Assembly: GCA_037367405.1 (NCBI GenBank)
Contig: JAZKJV010005542.1
Span: 732,501-796,500, forward strand
Reading direction: 5' to 3'
Source: Ottelia alismoides
Lineage: Eukaryota > Streptophyta > Magnoliopsida > Alismatales > Hydrocharitaceae
Length of the DNA: 64,000 nucleotides
Shown here: positions 45,861 to 59,500 of the stretch, in pieces
Layout of the letters: each line of letters begins with the position of its first letter
How positions within the stretch are numbered: position 1 is the stretch's first letter
Notes under the pieces: model-generated
Database searches by the model: none
What the model was told of the DNA's origin: nothing
The model's input: only the letters and a program-made list of their open reading frames with translations
Position numbers and translations under genes: made by a program

Positions 45861-47230
45861 TCTTAAAGAATACGACGTGGTGAAGGATCTTTATAAGTCT
45901 TGGAAAAGGTTTCAAGATTGTGAGGAATACAGATGGACTCGCATGAGTCGACATGACCAACAATGGATTCTATATATTATCTATGTAAGTTCTATGATTA
46001 TAGCTTAATAATTTTTTTTATAGCTTGTACCACTAATGTAATCACTTTTAGAAAAAGAGAATACATATGACAACTGCACAGAACCACTCAAGAAATGTTT
46101 CATGTTGCCTTGGCCCACTTGGCCACTAACAAGATCACTGACAACATTTACATAGAAAGAAATATAGAAGATTCTAAGCTGGATGTTCAAGCGGACTGTG
46201 AGAGGGCGAAGAGTTCACCCATCATGGATGACTCCTTAGAGGTACGATTTATCGCATGATATCTATTATATGGTTTGAGTATATTAAATTGTGTGCTTGA
46301 ACATAGGTAAAGTTCATATTGCGATCTCTTTGCCTTTGAGGACTTTGGGAGGCACTCTGTTGCGTGGAGGACAAATAGAGGGAAGAAATAGATCAAATTG
46401 ACTAACGGTGCAAAGAGACATGGGGTTGTAAGGGTTGAAGTAGTGCGTATTTATTAATAGATTCTATATCATGGTTAATTACATCTATTCTGAATTTAAT
46501 GTTTAAATTACATTAAATAACAAGCGACTTTGTAATGTGAGCCAATACTGGGGGAATGGTTAGCAAAGATGCATATGCGTGGAACTAGTTCATCGAGGAA
46601 GACCAAAATGTGGCGGTGAGTGCCTTTCTCTTGTTCAGAGTCATTTCTTTCTTAAGTCATAAATTTGTATATGATTATTAATTATTGTCTTTAATAGAAC
46701 CATTAAGTTTCCCTCTTTGCAGAGAAGTACGAGCCACTTCTGTTGATGGGAACCCGTGTTTTGATAGTAAATTATGACAAGAGGTCATTGATAATCGATG
46801 CACGGGGCCAAACCGAAAGCAAGCCTTGGGGGGGGGGGGGCTCAACCCTAAGTTCACGTCGGATTTAGTTGTGGGACTTTATATTTGACGAGTATCTATG
46901 GGACACCACCATCAGAGTACACTTAGACATTTGGGTCTTCAATATAACCGAATCAGATTCACCGAATGTATAGTAATAATCAAAATAGTTTATATGTGAT
47001 GGGAAGTGTGGAGACCATATTAGACACCATAGAGGGTCAGATGGATTCCATAAAATAGGTTTTAAAATTAAATTAAAATTATTAGTCCAGTAGTGAATTA
47101 CTTATACTTCTCATATTGTAGGAGTGCTCGTAGGACCGAAAGGAATGCTATCATTGATGACGATGATAAGAGTGATGACAATGAGGATGACGAAGAAGAA
47201 GAGGAAGATAATAGGGATGTCACTTGGTGA
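45861..47230 (+). pseudogene. Exon-like pieces of an unknown plant gene or transposon
   Basis: Plus-strand open stretches in an intron-like arrangement. About 45861-45975 encodes KEYDVVKDLYKSWKRFQDC and more. About 46070-46240 encodes MFHVALAHLATNKITDN and ends GAG/GTACGA. 46560-46615 ends in a consensus donor GTGAGT, and an acceptor CTCTTTGCAG ends at 46722 (a 107-bp intron would fit). 47122-47230, after ATTGTAG, encodes ARRTERNAII, a run of 20 mostly Asp/Glu residues, and a stop at 47228-47230. I recognise no domain. Stops in the intervening pieces suggest decay. A DNA-transposon protein is possible. Confidence 0.3.
46828..46840 (+). repeat. G13 homopolymer
   Basis: Thirteen consecutive G in an otherwise AT-rich region. 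It may be a sequencing-sensitive site. Confidence 0.9.
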
Positions 47231-47830
47231 GGTATGGTCATCGCGCAATAATCATTTGTGAGAGGGATGAAGAAACATCATAAAGAAAAAGGAAGAGATA
47301 AATTGAGAGAATAAAGGAGAAGTGGAAGAGTTCATTTTTGAAGTTGGAGGAAATAACATGGAGAGAGAGACGGAGAAGAAGTATACATGCTAGTATTAGT
47401 TCTTTCTTTCTTAAAACTATATTTCATTAATCTTCCTATTATATTGTGTTATTGTTTTTAATAGTAAATGAACTCATTAGCATACTTTAAATCAAAAAAT
47501 TCAGGTTATTGTGTGTATGCATCATTGTGTTTCAGAATGGATGTTTATGTCTGATGTTATATGCTTCAACGCAGGTTATGTGTGTGATGTTCCATGTCCT
47601 TCTTAAGAATGGTTGGGTTTTAATGATTGAGCAAGATCAATAGGTCAAATTTATGTGGATGTTTATCTGAATACATGTCTTACATAGGTATATATGTGAA
47701 TTGTGTATCGAAGGTTGGAAGGAAACATGGGATCTGTTGGTTTTTGCTAATTTTTTTATTCTGAAAGCATGTAATGGGACAACTAGTAATCCCTGTCATG
47801 CTCGCAATTCATCATTTTTTTAAATAACTC
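47231..47830. other. No recognisable feature
   Basis: Purine-rich tract (47260-47390) followed by AT-rich sequence; no supported frame. Confidence 0.45.
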
Positions 47831-49195
47831 TACCCCGGCTAGTCCCAAGCTTGGGTAAATTACGAAGGGTTGCATGTTGGTAGCTGACAACTAGCGCTAG
47901 AGAGACAAATTCCTAAACAGTGTTCTTTTTAAGAACATTGTTTAGGAATTTATCTAAAAACATATCGGATCTTTTCAACATTGACTAAGTTAACATTTAG
48001 ATTTTTTTGGGACATTTCCTACTAGTGTTGTGTTGCATCGCCTGAATGCAATGAGAAGTTGGCAAGGGTTGCTATATAGTTGCTCGATGTAGTTCAAAAT
48101 TTGCAAGGGTTCTCGCATGAGTGATAAATGCAAGTAAATAAGCTAGTTCTGGTGCATCGCCTCCCAGATACAATCCAAAATTTGCAAGGGTTTTCGCACC
48201 ATGGACGTATCCGAGTAAGGAAGTTAGTCTAAAAGATATTGCAAAGTAAGGATGGGTAGTTGGAATATTGTCACTTTAAATAGAAAATCGATGGATATAA
48301 TAGATACGATGGAAAGAAGGAAGACTCAGATGCTATGTCTCCAAGAGACAAATTGGGTTGGAGAGAAAGCAAGGGACATCGAGAAGGTAGAGTTTAAACT
48401 TTGGTATTCATGTAAAGATAAGGGTAGAAATGCTTTTGGAATGGTTGTTCATAAGGATTTCAAGGAATGTGTGGTTGAGGTGCAAAGCTTTGGGGATTGG
48501 ATTATTTTGCTAAAATTGGTGCTCGAATTAGAATGTCTGATTACCATCTCAATTTATGCACTACAGATTTATTTAGATGAAAGGATTAAAAAAGTTTTTT
48601 GGGTGGATATGGGTAAAATTATGTAAGGAATCCCTAAAAGAGAGATGATTTTCCTAGATGGATATCTTAATGGACATGTGGCGAAGGATGCATCATGGTA
48701 TGCTAATGTTCATGGAGGCCATGGCTTCGAGGATAGAAATGAAGAGGGAAAATTATTCTGGGTTTTGTAACAGCTTATGATCTCTTCTTAGCAAACTCTC
48801 TCTTCAATAAGAGGGAGGAGCATTTAATTACTTATAAGAGTGGCCTAACTAGAATACGGATAGACTACTTTAAGTTGAGGAGAAGAGATCAGATGCATTG
48901 AAAAGAATGCAAACCCAACATCGCTTGTTAGTCATGGATGTGCAAATAAAAGGGTTGGTCAAGAAAAGGGGGGTTTCCAAAATCACTAGAACTAGATAGT
49001 GGAATCTTCAATTGAAGCAATCAAGCTTTAGGGAGAAGGTCCTAGAAGACTTATCTTGGGATTGTAACGGAAATGCAAATGAGATGTGGGTGGTAATAGC
49101 ATCTTGTATCCAAAGGGATGCCAAAGAGATGCTAGACGAGTGTTGGAAAGGGATTTGTCATAGACATTCAATCGTTGTGGCAACCAATCCCTAAA
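47831..49195 (+). pseudogene. RTE-type LINE, 5' region and endonuclease part of ORF2
   Basis: The 5' part (CCCAAGCTTGGGTAAATTACG, 47842 on) resembles the leader of plant RTE elements. 48252-48626 encodes the apurinic-type endonuclease start: SWNIVTLNRKS, the catalytic Glu in LQETNWVGEKA, FKLWYSC, and VFWVDMGKI. After a stop it continues as FLDGYLNGHV, where GDLNGH is expected, then VTAYDLLLANSLF and RTRIDYF-like sequence. 49012-49194 is a further Glu/Lys-rich piece. Key positions are lost (SIYALQ for SxYAPQ, Tyr for Asp in GDLNG). Everything from the RT onward is missing. A 24-base unit (CAAAATTTGCAAGGGTTCTCG) appears twice in the leader near 48097 and 48177. Confidence 0.8.
47888..48027. mobile_element. 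CACTA-type MITE in the LINE leader
   Basis: Read on the minus strand, the block begins CACTAGTAGGAAATGTCCC (48027 down), a CACTA-superfamily terminus, and ends CTAGCGCTAGTTG near 47888. Inside lies a strong hairpin: arms 47907-47927 and 47931-47951 pair at 20 of 21 positions around a 3-base loop. TTG follows the right end; a matching 3-bp duplication on the left is not clear. Confidence 0.6.
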
Positions 49196-50612
49196 TAACA
49201 ACAATTAAGCCACAATAGATATATCAAAAATATGTGAGGTAAAATTTAGTACAAACATATTTATTGGTAAAAGTATGGAAGAGTGTTGAACACTGGGAGC
49301 AAGTCAGGATATATGTTTATTCTTTATTATTGCTCATAAATAAGGAATTAGGTTTTTAGTTTTGCTTATTTTAATGCCTTTTATTGATTTTCAATTTCTG
49401 TGGGTTTGAAATATATTCAATTTTTTTATGATTTATTAATTGTTTAATTTTTTATTTTCTGATTTTTTATTTTATGATTTTTTATTTTCATAGGTGTTTT
49501 AGTTTTGTAAATTTTTAATTATTTTTAGATTTATAAAACCATTTAACTATCTAATGTACATAAAGAGAGTAAAAATTTCTTTTTGGATTTTTCGAATAAG
49601 GCAAACCTGTCAAAATAACAGTAAAAAAATATTCTTGGGTTTTAAATTTTTTTATTTATTTATTGTAATTTTTAGTGTATTTTTATAGTTTTTATGGATT
49701 TTTAAAGTTGGAAAAATAATAACATACGAAAATAAGGGAGTTTGTAAGATTGATTAGGGTTTTAAAATTAGCTAACACTAGCAGAATGAAACTTAAGTTA
49801 TTTTTAACATGATATATATATATAATAAAGAAAATTCTGGAATTGAAAACATAATTTGAGATTTTTTTAATATTGTTTATTACTTTTATAAGGTTTTAGG
49901 AGTTTTTTTAGGTTTCTATTTCGCATTTTTTGTGCATTTAGGATATGCAATAAAATGCAATATAAATTAACTAATGCAATTTTTGGTGATTTTCAGATAG
50001 ATATTTTAAATTTTATAAAATTTTCAACTTAAAAAGGAAAATTGCACATATTTTTTAATTTTTATAAATAGAAAATTTAATTTAAATGCCAAATGCAAAA
50101 CATATATGATAGATATATGTTCTAGGCATCTAAGATAATGTTCCTATCATTTTTAAAGCTACGCAAAATCAATTAATATATTTGACTAGGGGCCTCTTTG
50201 CCATTTTTAGAAACTAAACATGCATTTGCTAATAGTTATACAAAATCCAGGGGCTAAAGATGAAAATATCCAATATTTAAATGTTCATCGCCTGGGATGG
50301 CTCAAAATGCAAATACATGAGTTTGGGGTCCAACGTGAAAAATATACTAAACTTAATACACACCAGTTAGTAATTCCATGACTAAAATGAATAAATAAAT
50401 AGTGGAAGGGGTTGGGTGCAAAATACCCTTCATGCACAGATTTGTATAGTTAAGAGTACTTCACTTAATCAAGGAAGGCCCCGGTTAGATACTGATTCAT
50501 GTAGGGTTGATTGTTGGGATTAACTAAGATCTAGATCTTGTTGTTTTTGTGCTCTACGATCGTACGAGTGGGATCAAAACCAGAGTATGTGCCTGATCTG
50601 ACGGTGGTTGTT
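49196..50612. repeat. AT-rich LTR-like DNA
   Basis: No gene. Sequence style and phrases (GATTAGGGTTTTAAAATTAGC; ...AAATACCCTTCATGCACAG) resemble the 3' half of the Athila LTRs (11760-12700, 50820-51800). It is probably part of another LTR cut by element B. Confidence 0.4.
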
Positions 50613-53600
50613 TGATAACCGAGAAATCAACTGATTTAGGTGGATTAAATTAAGCAAGTGTCATTGTTACAAATTAAGAAAAAATTAATAACGAGAAAAC
50701 AAACAACTGATGAATCAAACAGTCATATCGAGTGGTTTTGCTACTTTGATTAACCTGGTATAGCGACCAAGGTCAAACACAAGGAGCGCAATTATACAAT
50801 AAGTAACTGATTCCACAAATCAAGGGATTTTTTGTAGTTTTTTGGTGGTTTTTTAACTTTTTTTTATTTTTTTAATATAAAACAAATATGCATAAGGAAT
50901 AAAAATAGGCACAAACAATATTTTGTATTTTTTAAATGGGTCAAAAATAATCCAAAAATCAAAGTAAAATTATTTTGGGGTTTTATATATTTTGTAGTAT
51001 TTTGGTTATTTTTATATATTTTACAGATGTTTTTATGATTTTGTAAAAATCAAATAGTGACAGAATAAGAAAATAGTGCCCAGCCAGGTATGTTTTATAA
51101 TTTAAAAATATATACAAGGCTAAAAATTCCAGGAAGTTAACCTTACGATAAACTATAAGAAAATATCTACAAAATAAACTGAAATCACAATTTTTGGATT
51201 TTTCGTTGATTTTATATAAATTTTATAATTTTTTTAGTATTTTACAAAATTTTTATTTATTTATAAAGTATTTTTCAAAAAACTTATATAGAAGTTAATA
51301 GAGAATAAAAGGCAACCACAGTAATTTTTATAGAATTTTAATTTATTTTTCGAATTTTTATGTATTTTCCAAAATAAACTGGGACTTTTTAGGGTACTTT
51401 TAAATTTTTAATAACAGAAAATGTACGAAAATCAACAAGAAAAAATCACCATAAATACTACATGCAATCAAAAACTACAAGTTTTTTTAGGCAAATTTTT
51501 GAGTTAGTTTCTTATTTATTCCAATTAATAAAGCTTGTAATTACCTTAAGTTCTAGGTCTTTATGGAAAGCAAGTATTAAAAGTCTGGGGGGCTCTATGC
51601 AAGTTGTCCACAAAACGCATGTGCGACATGTGAAACAGACTCACAAGTGGTGGTATATATATGCAATTTTAAAACAATAAGTTCATTTCATAACAGACAA
51701 GAAGCTCAAGAAAAATACTGCAAATATCTCACAAAGGCATGTGATACTACACGTGACTACAACCCATATGGAATAAATGCAAACATAAAAAAACAACATC
51801 CTTACAACAAAAGTTCTTAACTACAATTTATAATTATTAGACTAAAATGCAATAAAATGATATCTAAGGGAAAAAGGGAAATATACCCTCGACGCATGTG
51901 AGACGTTTGACTGTTTGATGGAGTTCTGCAAAAAGATCTGACGATGAGAGGATGTCAGGACCATATTGCTCAGATCTGCTACGCCAGTACAGATCTGACG
52001 ATTGAAAAATATAGCAATGACGTGTGACTCAGATGTACTGGGGATCTGATCTGACCGTTACTAGTTGGTTGCGGGAGAATAGTTCGGATCAGATCTGGCA
52101 AAAGAAGGGTGATCCAACAACAAAGGAGGATGTTGGAGGAACTGAAGCCCGATGAGCTTCTGTCGTTCGTAAATGATCCACGGGTCTGATGAACTCGCGA
52201 TGAAGCTCATCACCTTCATAGGGACACTCCGTGTCTAATGGATGGCTCCGATGAGAAAATGGACGGCTGGATAGTCCTTGCGGGGTTGGTGCACCTGGAG
52301 GTGCTCCGCCACCTCAACTAGAGCTCATATTGCACCTCCTCGCATGAACCAGCACCTTCAAAGGATAAAGGAACTTAGAGGTGTTTCTCCGATCAGGTTA
52401 TTACATGTAAATGTGAAGAGAAGCATCGAGGGAATGAAGCTCTGGTTCCCGGCCAATGCAAAGGAGGAAACTTGTCCTAATCCTTCTTCGGTGATCATGA
52501 TAGATTGCACTGGAAGATGGAGGGAAAACAGGGGGTGTGATAAGAGTGGGTCGATGGATGGAACGGGGCTGCGACCAGCTAATCGGAGCAAGTGAACTGG
52601 CGGTGGAGCTAAGAAACAGAATTGGAATGAGAAGGGAAATACATGGGACACAAGTGATACCTGAAGCTTCTGTTGGACTTAGCAACATCATGCGAGGTGG
52701 AAGACAAGATTTTGGCCTCGACTCCGGTGCGGGAGGAGGAGGAGGAGGTTGAACGTGGTAGAGGAGCTCTGGCCACGTCTTGAGCGAAGGCCAATCGACC
52801 ACCAAACTATATTCCAAAAGGCTCCCCCGAAGACTATAAATTTGTTGGAGATGTCTAGGGAGGAAATAGGTGGCAAGGCATGAGCTATTGAGCACGGGTG
52901 ATGGAGGCAAGCATTTATAGGACTCCTCTAGGGTCTGGAAAGATTGAAGGAGCGTCGAAACCCTTAGAGGATCCGGCACTTCCTAGGGATCCGTACGGAT
53001 CACGGATCCTAGGAGATGAATCGGGCATTGAAGCAATGCAAATGGTGGTCAGACCTGATCGGTAAAATGTAGAGAAATAGGTATGGCGACAAGGGAAGTC
53101 AGATCTGGTCTGGTGGAGGAGAAGGTTGACCTAGGTCGACGGACCCGAGCCAGCCAATCAAAAATTCTAGGTCAATAAATCAAAGAATAATTAAAATAAA
53201 ATTATAAATGAATTAAAAAAAGTGGTAAAAATGAAAAAAGTTTATTATTTTTCGAACTATATTCCTACGATTTTTATTTTTTTATTAAATTATATACATA
53301 ATATACAGTATAGGGTACTATGTATATGTATAATATACTTATGTAATTTATCCTTTTATTTTTATTTTATTATTTTTACACATATATATATATATTTTAT
53401 TTATTTAAAAAATTATAAGTATAAAATTATTTATATTTGATTTTTACAATGTAAATAAAGGTATTAAATGAGTATTATATATAATATACGCATATATGGC
53501 TTTTGTACAATGAACTTTGGAATTTTTTATTTTCTAATTTTTTTTCATTATTTGGAATATGTATATGTGTTTAAAATAACAATATTCATAAATTATAAAT

Positions 53601-54247
53601 TATATAATTAAATATACATAGTTACAACTATACAAGGCACCCAAAAAGTCAATTTTTATCTCATAACTCAAACATTTATGAAACCATCCTCCTTTCAAAG
53701 ATAATTTAATGTATATTCCAATAAAGATTATTTTGGAAAAATATGAGTTCATATGGAGCCATAATTGATCTTTTAAGTTCTTGTTGTGTGGCTTTTGGAT
53801 GAGTGGTTTTATTGGTATTATGTACAATAATTTATTACACAAGTATTTTTATTATTTAAAAAACATTTTAATATAAAACTTGTATTAAGAAAATAATTTG
53901 ATGGGTTTTTTTAATTGATGAAAAAATATAGGAAATAGTAGGTACATAGAACACATAGTGAAGAACATACAAGGACCCTATCTCCCCTTACTTTATTCGT
54001 TGTCGATCAGGTCAATGATTGACCTTCTCTTTGGGTTTGTGTTAATCTGTACTTATATCATAATTGCATCCTTCTTTATTTTTCATTTCTCGTTAATCTT
54101 TTATTTTTGGAAAATATGTGTTAATTATGTTATATTAACAATGGCATGCATAGTAATAATTTATTGTATTTACACCTATTTATAGATATTTTTGCTAAAA
54201 GATAAAGATAAAATAAAAGATAAAGAACAAGAATCACAGATTCATCG
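50613..54247 (-). repeat. 3' LTR of element B (3.6 kb)
   Basis: The 3' end (TTGATAACC...) is at 50613 and the 5' end, CGATGAATCTGTGATTC in element sense, at 54247. The 50613-50800 part matches 11521-11700 (GAGAAATCAA, GGTATAGCGACCAAGGTC). 53220-54100 matches the AT-rich 5' zone of the element A LTR. The core (51890-53160) is GC-richer and contains a 192-codon sense frame (52401-52979) that spans the TATA box and shows no domain, so I do not call it a gene. Confidence 0.8.
52914..52919 (-). promoter_or_regulatory. TATA box of the element B LTR
   Basis: In element sense TCCTATAAATGC, in the same context and LTR zone as 13841-13846 of element A. Confidence 0.55.
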
Positions 54248-54262
54248 TCCTCCTATACTTTA
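54248..54262 (-). other. Polypurine tract of element B
   Basis: In element sense AAAGTATAGGAGGA precedes CGATGAATC. Its core is identical to element A, with one G-to-A change in the G run. Confidence 0.8.
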
Positions 54263-56073
54263 CATTTCCTAGTCCCTTACCAAACACTTATTTGAAAAAG
54301 AAGTGAAATCGAAAATAAAAGTAAAGAAAAGAAGGAATCAAAGTTGATTATTAAACTTACCTTCATAAAATTGGAGTATGGAGCTTAGTCAGACCTTTGG
54401 ATTATTAGTTTGAAGGAACCTTATTGGGAAACAGGTTTAAGACTTGACATCCTTCAAGTTCCACCATTCTATGTTCAGGTCTCCTTAACAACCAAGTCAA
54501 AACAAGTCTACATACACGAACTCTAATGACTATGAATCTTTCCTTGTACTGTGTAAGTGATATGTAGCTCCCCATCTCAAAAATGGCAAAGACACAACAT
54601 CGCTCAATAAGGTAACTCTAATCCCCCAGTCCAAAAACTCTTTCCTCGGGGAGCAGGGTATTCCCTTCTCAATTCAAGTACAACCAGCTCAAGAAGGGGG
54701 AATAGGGAGAATGGACCATGACTAGTGTAGCCACGTATCCTATGGAGCTTAACCAGTATAGCTAAGTCTCCAACTGCAAGCTTTCTTGAGATGAGACTAT
54801 GAAATACATAAGCTTTTCCTATTCACTATATATACTCCAACATGCATTTTATTTTCAATTAGGCATGTCCCCTTTTTTGGTGTTTTTGTATTTTTGCATA
54901 TTTTTTACATATATACAACATATCTCCAAGGTGCAATATGCACATAAGGAGTTTTTCTTCTTAAGCCAGTAGACTATCCCTCTTTTGAATTATTATTGCA
55001 ACCCATAGCATCATGTCGTTAGACCTCAATGCTACTAGACCAGGTTGAGGTGCACATCCCTCTCTAGGGGAGGATGGGAGGTTTCGGCTAGCTATACTAC
55101 CCCGTATGCTACTCCAAGCCAAAGGATTTTGCCTCCTCACCGCCTCATCCGTGTTTAGCTACGCGTAAGGTGTGTGTCCAAGTCACATAATTATCTTTGC
55201 GAATTATGTGTACATTGTTAAGTGTTCAACTTAGGCTAATCAACATGACAAGTGAACATAGCCTAGTGGACTCAAAGAATTAAGTCGTTATGGACCTGAA
55301 AAGTCTTAACCCCAAATCCTATAAGGTCCCTCTGAAGTTAAGTGGATTAAGGTCTTAACCAAGCTCCAATCTTCAAATTTATTCCAGACTAATTTAAATG
55401 TTAACCATGATGCGGGAGAATGAACATGCAAATATTTACAAAAAAACTCTTTTTGGAGGGAATTTTTCAAACTATGCAAATTTTTATGGAATTTTTTATT
55501 TTCAAAATTTTAGGTATTTTTTAAAAATAAATAAAAGATTTCACTAAGATATATACATATTTACAAAGAGGTATATGTTACGAGTTTTATATATAAGTGG
55601 ATTTTATTTACATGATCTTGTACCGACTTTATTAAGAATACTAAAAGAATTTTGGAGTAGATTTAATACACACACACACACACATATAAACACACACAAG
55701 TGGTTTTCGTACCCCATAATTATTTTCCATTTTATAAAGCAATTTTGTAAACATTTTCCAAAAGGTTTTTTAAAATTATTGTTACAAACATTTACAAACT
55801 GTTTTGCAAATATTTTATTTTCATACAATTTTATAAATTGTACAGTATACCTAATTTTGATACAGAAAATAATATAAAAATATTTTTTTAAATAAATAAT
55901 TTTAAAAAACATTTTACAAAATTTTTATAAAATAATTTTTACAAAGATTTTACAGACAATTTGAAGACATTTTTCAAAATATTTTTATTCCAATTTTATA
56001 AATAATAGTCATGTTATTTACCCACTCAAAGTAAGAGTTATGGCTAATATGTATACAATATATACGATACCTC
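54263..56073 (-). other. Non-coding 3' region of element B
   Basis: Co-linear with 1452-3030. The conserved blocks CTTTCCTTGTACTGTGTAAG (54537 on) and GAGTTTTTCTTCTTAAGCC (54950 on) are present. The inner part is AT-rich with TTTACAAA-like units and a (CA)n run at 55667-55699. Short frames (55575-55912) are shadows of this low-complexity DNA. Confidence 0.7.
55667..55699. repeat. (CA)n microsatellite, interrupted
   Basis: CACACA run broken by a TATAAA segment, in the 3' non-coding part of element B. Confidence 0.85.
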
Positions 56074-56430
56074 CCTATACGTAGCTCAAACAATGTCCTT
56101 AGAGTGATAAGAGAGCGATGACGGAAGACATAACTTGTGTTTATTAGAGAAGTGAAAAGAATATTATACCACAATGACTCAAAATAATGAATAAATTGAA
56201 CCAACAAAAGTCGGTGATTCCCCCTATACTTAAGATCAAGTACTCCTAAGTATAGAAAACTATACATAAAAGGGGAAAACCGAGGGGTAGAATGTTCAAA
56301 CATTACCTCCCATATACTTAAGGTAAAATATCCCTGAGTATAGGCAGCAAAAATAGGGGTAATGGGAAAATTAATAATCACAGGTCAAGTACCCCCTCTA
56401 TACTTAGGATATAGTGCATACTAAGTATAG
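56074..56430 (-). repeat. Array of four hairpins with PPT-like 3' arms (element B)
   Basis: Arms: 56398-56407 with 56421-56430 (CTATACTTAG with CTAAGTATAG, perfect 10 bp); 56311-56323 with 56332-56344; 56224-56234 with 56245-56255 (10 of 11); and a long pair, about 56074-56096 with 56126-56148. Number, order and spacing match element A at 3031-3372. Confidence 0.75.
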
Positions 56431-56588
56431 CAAAATCATAAGATGTATCTGGGGTATTACACAAAATGAATGAGTGATATAGACAATATGTATCTATACA
56501 GTTGTGGAGTGGAGATAAAAAATCAGGTATGAGATGTAAATGATGTGAGTCAAGGAACACTTCTCATACAAAACGAATAGGGGCAACA

Positions 56589-59500
56589 TCAATTGTCAAG
56601 ATCATGATCAAGATATGGCTTCAGATGTTGATCGTTGACTCGAAAGGTGGACTCCGAAGACAACTCAAATATGTTAATGCTACCACTGTCAAGCATCTTT
56701 ATGACCAAGTATGGTCCCTTCCATTTACTATGTAATTTCCATGGAAATGATCTCAAGCGAGAATCAAATAGCCTGGCTGATGTGAAAATCATGCCATATC
56801 TTCACTTTGTCCTCATATTGTTAGCTACTTGAGAAGGATGTATCACTCAACTCCTCCAAGGCTACCAATTCTGCACTCCTCGGATCTCCTATACTCTTAG
56901 GATCCAATAATAACTCAGTAACTTCCCAAAGTGACTTGGGTTTGATCTCCACATATAAGTGGCATGGCTTACCATAAATGAGTTAGAAAGGAGATGTTCC
57001 CAAAAGCGTCTTGAAGGAGGTCATATAGGCGAACAAGACCGAGTCTAAAAGTTGTGACCAATCCTTTCAGTCTGGACGGACAACCTTATGCAGAATAGTC
57101 TTAATCTCCCTATTTGAAGCCTTAGCAAGACCATTCATATGTGGATGGTCTGATGCGACAACTCTATGGTCAATGCTAAATTCATTAGCAAAGGCACTTA
57201 CCTTGTCATTGATAAAATGAGTACCCGATCATAAATCAATACTCTAGGTACACCAAATTGTGAAGTAATATCCTTCCTCAAAAATTTGCAGACGGTCTTT
57301 GCATCTGCGGCTCGGGCGGGGATGGTCTCAACCTAATAACTCACATAATCCACAGTTAACAAAATGTACTCAAATCCCTATCTTTTAGGGAATGGACTCA
57401 TGAAATCGATGCCCCATGCGTCAAAAACCTCACAAAAGTGAATGGGATGCATTGGCATCATATCTCTCTGTCCACAAGTGCCCATCCTCTGACAGTCAGT
57501 ACATCTCTTCATAAACTCATGTTAATCCTTGAAGAGGGTAGGCCACAAAGGCCAGATTGGAGAACCTTTTGTGTTGTCTGTCTCCCAAAGTGAAGTCCTC
57601 CTACCTTAAGCTTGTGGTAGTAGGCGAGGACGCTATGGTGCTCCTCCTGAGTAATACATTGACATCATACACTATCCCCTCCTTCGTGATAAAGGGTGGG
57701 ATCCTCTCAATGGTACGACTCAGCCTTTGCGAGGAAGGTCTCAAGTCGCTTCCTGGACCAACCTTGTGGAATTTTCTTGGCAACAAGATAGTTCACAATG
57801 TCAGCGTACCATGGGAGCTAGGTGATAGCAAGAATCGCCTCGTCTAGGAAAGTCTCAGTGATAAGTGTTGTCATATTAGAATCCTCAAAATGCTCTAATC
57901 GAGAGAGTTGATCTGCCACCGCATTCTTAACTCCAGGTTTATCCCTAATCTCAGTATAAAACACTTGGAGTAGAAGTATCCATCTCGTCAATCCTACTTT
58001 GGCATCCTTCTTGGACATGAGGTATCGGATGGCGGTGTGATCAATATAGATAGTCACTCTAGATCATAGAATATGAGATCGAAACTTATCCATCGCAAAT
58101 ACTACATCTAGCATCTCTTTCTCAATCACAGTGTAGTTTTGTTGAGCGACATTCAAAGTCAGACTAACATAGTGAATGGAAAATGAAACATTATCCCTCC
58201 TCTGTCTGAGCACAGCCCCTACGGTAAAATCAGAAGCATCCGACATGATCTCGAATGGGAGATACCAATCGAGTGGCTAAAGGATAGGAGCCTGAATAAC
58301 TGAATTCTTGAGAGTATCAAAAGAAGAAAGACACTTATCATCTACAAGGAACTCGGTGTCTATCACAAGCAAATCAGTCAATGGCCATGCAATTCGATTG
58401 AAGTCCGATATGAACTGTTGGTAAAATCTAACATGCCCCAGAAAAGACCGCAGCCGTCTCAGATTGATGGTGGAGTGAGATTCTTGATGATATCCACCTT
58501 GGTCAGATCAACATTCATGCCTGGAGATGATGCGACCAAGGACCGTCCCTTGAGTCATCATGAAATGACTCTTCTCCCAAGATAAAACAAGGCAGACCTC
58601 AATGCAGCACTGAATAAATCGGTCTAGGCAAGCAAGACAAGCAACAAAGCCATCACCGTAAACTAAAAAGTCATCCATGAAGACCTTTAAAGAGTTGCCC
58701 ACCATGTCCTAGAAGATGGAAAGCATGCACCTTTGGAATGTAGCCGGGGCATTACATAATCCAAAGGGAATCCGTCTAAATGCATACATTCTAAATGAAT
58801 ATGTGAACATCATTTTCTCCTAGACTTCGGGTGCTATGGCCACTTGATTGTATCTCGAGTACCCATCAATAAAACAATAATGACTCTTCCCAGCTAGCCT
58901 CTCAATAATCTGATCAATAAATGGTAGTGGGAAATAATGCTTCTTAGTGGCTTGATTCAATCATCTGTAGTCCATACAGACCCTTCAAGAAGTGGGTACT
59001 CGGGCAGCTATCTCCTCTCAAGACTCATTCAAACTATGGTGATACATGTCTACTTGGGTACCACATGTAACGTACTAACCCATTTGGAGTCGAAGATGGG
59101 GTAGATAAAATTGACGCTCCACCACTTATATATGTCCTTCATGACTACATCTTGAAGATTCAGATTCAGCCTACATTGGAACTTACATGATGTATTGGCG
59201 TCATCTTCAAGATATATGTGGTGGGAGCATAGAGTCGGACTTATCCCTTGGAGATCAGCTACAGTCCATCTTATTGCCTTGCAGTTTCTTTCAACAACCT
59301 CCATCAAATGATATTCTTGGTCTTCAATCAAATCTACAGAGATAATGAATGGTAACACCTCTGGCTTACCCTCAAGGAATCTATACATCATGCTTTGCAT
59401 CAAGGTCTTCAGCTATGGACATGTGGGAGCTGGAGGATCCGATCTATGAAAAGTCTGAGTGAAGGTGACCAAATATGCATGTGAGAACTCTTGCTGGATC

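Noticed and set aside
46828..46840. G13 run as a quadruplex motif
   Set aside because: It is a single homopolymer, not four spaced G-tracts, and may partly be a sequencing artefact.
52401..52979. 192-codon minus-strand frame as a gene
   Set aside because: It lies wholly in the LTR, starts upstream of the TATA box and has no recognisable domain.
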